Below are positions 5,749 to 7,746 of a DNA stretch of 7,746 nt, in pieces. Position 1 is the first letter of the stretch. Each line of letters begins with the position of its first letter. The notes under the pieces are model-generated. The model made no database searches, was not told the DNA's origin, and saw only the letters and a list, made by a program, of their open reading frames with translations. Made by a program: the position numbers and the translations under genes. The DNA comes from Halobacteriovoraceae bacterium (GTDB lineage: Bacteria > Bdellovibrionota > Bacteriovoracia > Bacteriovoracales > Bacteriovoracaceae). The stretch is from NCBI GenBank assembly GCA_018663815.1, contig JABJPQ010000157.1, forward strand, positions 1 to 7,746, given 5' to 3'.

Positions 5749-7278
5749 ATGGGTAATAACGATATTCTATCAAAAATTTTACTTGAAGCAAGTTCGTATA
5801 ACGCGATTGAGGATATTGAAAGGTTGGTTGAAGTGGGAATGGATCTATCAATGATTCCGATTCAACCCCTTTATATAGCAATGTTAAGTTCCAGCTCGGA
5901 TCAAGTTGCTGAGCTTATGCATCGAGTTTCCCCCAAACAAAGGCAAGCTTTTTTTGATTTAGATCTTTGGAAAAAAGATCGAGTTGACGTAAATTCGTTT
6001 GAATTTTGGATTGAAGTATATTCTAAAGTACAGGACCTTGATCTTATCCAAGAGTTTGTTGATACTGAAGATTTTTTAATCTATTTAAAATCTCGTATTA
6101 ATATCTATACTTTTGATGTTGAAGAGCCTGAATATCCTGATCATGATAACTATTTCTTAACAGATGATATGTTACTTCTTGTTGAGTATTCAGAAGACTA
6201 TAAATTTCCGAACGAATTAAAGTATATGATTCGAAACTTGTATGACAAATTAGGGGTTGAGGGTGCTTATACGACATTATTTAAACTTATTAATGATTCA
6301 TATTCTTTATTAGAAGAAAAGCATTATCAACTAAAGAAGGCTCGTCTTGAGGAATATGGCTTTGTTGACTACTATGATGCTTTGGAAAAACTCCATACGT
6401 TTGCTACCTATGGGCAAATTGACAACTATATAAAAAACAAAAAACCAATGACGGCCACAATTGGAGTGCAATCTCAGAACCAAAGCTTGCACAGTTCTTC
6501 TCTTGTGAGTTTTCGCAGTGAAATGGATAATATTTCGCAAGAACTATCTTTGGTTAAAGATAACTCAAGGCTAAGCTATTTACACTTTACATTCATACGC
6601 CTGATCAACTCAACGATTGCCTTACAAGATGCTCTGAAGGGGGGAAGAGTTGAGTTAACTCGAATCGGAAAGGAAACAAGAAGCTACCTTGATCTTGGGC
6701 TTCAAAAAGTTAAAGAAGTTAAGCAATACTCTGAGAATGAAAGTGTTTTTCTGTGCTTTGATTTTTTTGACCTTTGCAAGGTTGGTGCAAGTTTGATTAT
6801 GATTGAAAAAAATCGTATCAAAAAAGTTCTTAGGAAAACACCATTTGAACAAAATGATTATGAATCCTTTCTAGGCGCATGGTGGGGAAGTTTTTTAGAA
6901 AACTCTGATGAAGTTATTCCTAAAGTCAAAAGCTTTGGAGCTGGGTTGCATGCTAAGCAAGTCAATTCTATGGAGGCATACAGATTTTGGAAACAAGAGG
7001 TTGATCTTTTTGTTGATAGTGTCCCTTTTATAAACTCATTTTTCAAAATGATCTCTTCGCTTAAAGAAGAAGGAAAGTTACACGATGATTTTTATTTAAA
7101 TTATAATGTTGAAAATATTGATTTTGAAGCGATCTTGATCTCAAGTTTTGTAAACTTCTCACTAGGAAACTTTAGTGGAAATGATGTTAATAAAATGGGA
7201 GTAACGATCTCCGAGTTAAGAGCATTTTTTAAACTATATTTTTTCAAACAAAGGATGAGTACGTTGTCCTTCCCTTAA
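5749..7278 (+). CDS. DUF6178-family-like protein, main frame, C-terminus lost by frameshift
   Basis: This large cytoplasmic protein resembles the uncharacterised DUF6178 family found in delta-proteobacterial lineages; the match is from memory of family motifs. Visible marks are an MgtE-N-like helical start (VAELMHRVSPKQRQAFFDLD, 53-72) with LDLWKKD (71-77), an acidic patch at 124-140, YFLTDDMLLLVEY (135-147), and RLEEYGFVDYYDAL (199-212), a typical family motif. The second half is helical. There is no signal peptide or membrane segment. The start is secure: AGGAG (5739-5743) lies five bases before the ATG. The frame stops at 7276-7278 after residue 509 with an unrelated tail (MSTLSFP), while the expected C-terminus continues in the -1 frame to 7472, for a total of about 574 aa. 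The break lies between 7233 and 7275, most likely at the T run 7239-7244. Function unknown. Confidence 0.85.
   Translation: MGNNDILSKILLEASSYNAIEDIERLVEVGMDLSMIPIQPLYIAMLSSSSDQVAELMHRVSPKQRQAFFDLDLWKKDRVDVNSFEFWIEVYSKVQDLDLIQEFVDTEDFLIYLKSRINIYTFDVEEPEYPDHDNYFLTDDMLLLVEYSEDYKFPNELKYMIRNLYDKLGVEGAYTTLFKLINDSYSLLEEKHYQLKKARLEEYGFVDYYDALEKLHTFATYGQIDNYIKNKKPMTATIGVQSQNQSLHSSSLVSFRSEMDNISQELSLVKDNSRLSYLHFTFIRLINSTIALQDALKGGRVELTRIGKETRSYLDLGLQKVKEVKQYSENESVFLCFDFFDLCKVGASLIMIEKNRIKKVLRKTPFEQNDYESFLGAWWGSFLENSDEVIPKVKSFGAGLHAKQVNSMEAYRFWKQEVDLFVDSVPFINSFFKMISSLKEEGKLHDDFYLNYNVENIDFEAILISSFVNFSLGNFSGNDVNKMGVTISELRAFFKLYFFKQRMSTLSFP
7239..7271 (+). other. Frameshift site: T TTT TTC heptamer plus downstream stem
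   Basis: In the gene's frame, TTT (7240-7242) and TTC (7243-7245) preceded by T7239 form a canonical X-XXY-YYZ slippery heptamer. After a 5-base spacer (7246-7250), AAGGATGA (7251-7258) can pair with TTGTCCTT (7264-7271): six Watson-Crick pairs and two G-U pairs, with a 5-base loop. The parts and spacing match a -1 programmed frameshift signal, but the stem is weak and a simple base loss in the T run explains the same data. Confidence 0.35.
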
Positions 7279-7472
7279 ACTCAAAGGAAGTATTGACAAC
7301 GATTAATGATTTTATTCATAAGTTTGGGTTTGAGTCGATTCGGAATTTTGAAAAATACCTCTATGGTGTTTTGGCCGAGCACTTAAGTGGCTATGACTTT
7401 GACTCTTTAGAGGACGAGGATTATCAACATATCGGTGGACCAATTCTTCTTAATACACTTACTAAAAATTAA
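7245..7472 (+). CDS. C-terminal 75 codons of the DUF6178-like protein in the -1 frame
   Basis: From 7245 the -1 frame reads QTKDEYVVLPLNSKEV onward without a stop to TAA at 7470-7472. It encodes 75 residues: a probable helix (EVLTTINDFIHKFGF), a second helix (NFEKYLYGVLAEHL) and an acidic end (DSLEDEDYQHIGGPILL). The GGPILL close resembles, from memory, the C-terminus of DUF6178 proteins. The segment has no good start codon or ribosome site of its own, so it is the displaced end of the gene before it, not a separate gene. Upstream, this frame is closed by TAA at 7230-7232, which bounds the crossover on the left. Confidence 0.8.
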   Translation, partial: QTKDEYVVLPLNSKEVLTTINDFIHKFGFESIRNFEKYLYGVLAEHLSGYDFDSLEDEDYQHIGGPILLNTLTKN

Positions 7473-7490
7473 AATGAGCACTTAGTGTAT
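7453..7490. other. Inverted repeat across the convergent gene ends
   Basis: ATACACT (7453-7459) and AGTGTAT (7484-7490) are perfect inverted repeats with a 24-base AT-rich loop that holds both stop codons. It could help transcription end in both directions, but the long loop and lack of G/C pairs make this weak. No better terminator is seen between the two convergent genes. Confidence 0.2.
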
Positions 7491-7746
7491 CTTCTAGGTT
7501 TTTTAAAAATGGAGAACCTTTCACTTTAAGGAGCTCTATTGTGTCAATCTTGGCTTCAATCATGTTGGCTTCTTGATAGGCTATAATGGTCGTGTCCTGG
7601 GGGTACTCACGAATATTATGTGTTTTTTCATCGTATACGGTAATTATTTTTCCAAGCCGATCAGACTCTCTTTCTAAAAAAGTTAATAATTCAAAGTTGG
7701 TTTCTAAGCTTCGCTTATTAATGCGTGGTTGTTTCTTATCTCGTTC
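7462..7746 (-). CDS. C-terminal part of an unknown protein, start outside the window
   Basis: An open frame enters from the right edge and ends at TAG (minus strand, 7464-7462), giving the last 94 residues of a longer protein. I do not recognise it. It starts with a basic stretch (KKQPRINKRS), then a helix (ETNFELLTFLERESDRLG), a strand-like IITVYDEKTHNIREYP, and a final helical part (MIEAKIDTIELLKVK, then FLKNLEDTLSAHFNF). No cysteine, Trp or membrane segment is present in the visible part, so it looks cytoplasmic or a soluble domain. The gene converges on the DUF6178-like gene and overlaps that gene's -1-frame end by 11 bp. Nothing in the context gives a function. Confidence 0.7.
   Translation of the reverse strand, partial: ERDKKQPRINKRSLETNFELLTFLERESDRLGKIITVYDEKTHNIREYPQDTTIIAYQEANMIEAKIDTIELLKVKGSPFLKNLEDTLSAHFNF

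Noticed and set aside
6331..7046. Three minus-strand open frames (6331-6540, 6655-6852, 6858-7046)
   Set aside because: All lie opposite the DUF6178-like coding region, with no ribosome sites and Phe/Lys-rich antisense-type products.
7293..7472. Separate small gene starting at TTG 7293 after AAAGGAAG
   Set aside because: The ribosome-site spacing is only about two bases, and the frame's open part and family-like sequence begin well upstream at DEYVVLPL. It is better read as the displaced gene end.

Overview
The window is AT-rich, at roughly one third G+C by eye. It carries tightly packed genes for exported, mostly unrecognisable proteins beside a DUF6178-type gene. From gene style and the DUF6178 resemblance my best guess is a predatory or related bacterium of the Bdellovibrionota, for example a Bacteriovorax/Halobacteriovorax-like organism. 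This is inference; no rRNA or marker gene is present to prove it.

Left part (1-4474, minus strand). Four genes lie head to tail and are read right to left: a 497-aa protein (2981-4474), a 394-aa protein (1800-2984, joined by an ATGA overlap), a 265-aa protein (969-1766, 33 bp further on), and a protein of at least 288 aa (1-866, running off the left edge, after a 102-bp gap). All four begin with a Sec-type signal peptide, so the block looks like a set made for the cell envelope or for export. The two largest share an ungapped YH-x14-G-x16-YK block and look like distant paralogues. The 394-aa protein has a HEXXH...H pattern. The 866-1 gene looks like an alpha/alpha-toroid protein with a DxDD-type motif, and it may be leaderless. 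I cannot give any of the four a firm function.

Middle (4475-5320). A cytoplasmic HAD-superfamily hydrolase of the beta-phosphoglucomutase-like type (4604-5245, minus) lies upstream of the block. A 75-bp divergent intergenic region (5246-5320) holds a promoter with a perfect TATAAT for it and separates it from the plus-strand genes.

Right part (5321-7746). A small, polar 104-aa protein (5321-5635) is followed by a large DUF6178-like gene (5749-7278). The large gene's reading frame is broken near its end: the missing C-terminus, 75 codons long and ending in a GGPILL motif, continues in the -1 frame to 7472. The crossover lies at a T TTT TTC heptamer followed by a possible stem. A base lost in the T run, a true pseudogene and a programmed -1 frameshift are all possible; a lost base is the simplest. 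The restored 3' end overlaps by 11 bp the end of a convergent partial gene (7462-7746, minus) of unknown function. No RNA gene, CRISPR array or mobile element was seen, and no gene-free stretch exceeds about 130 bases.
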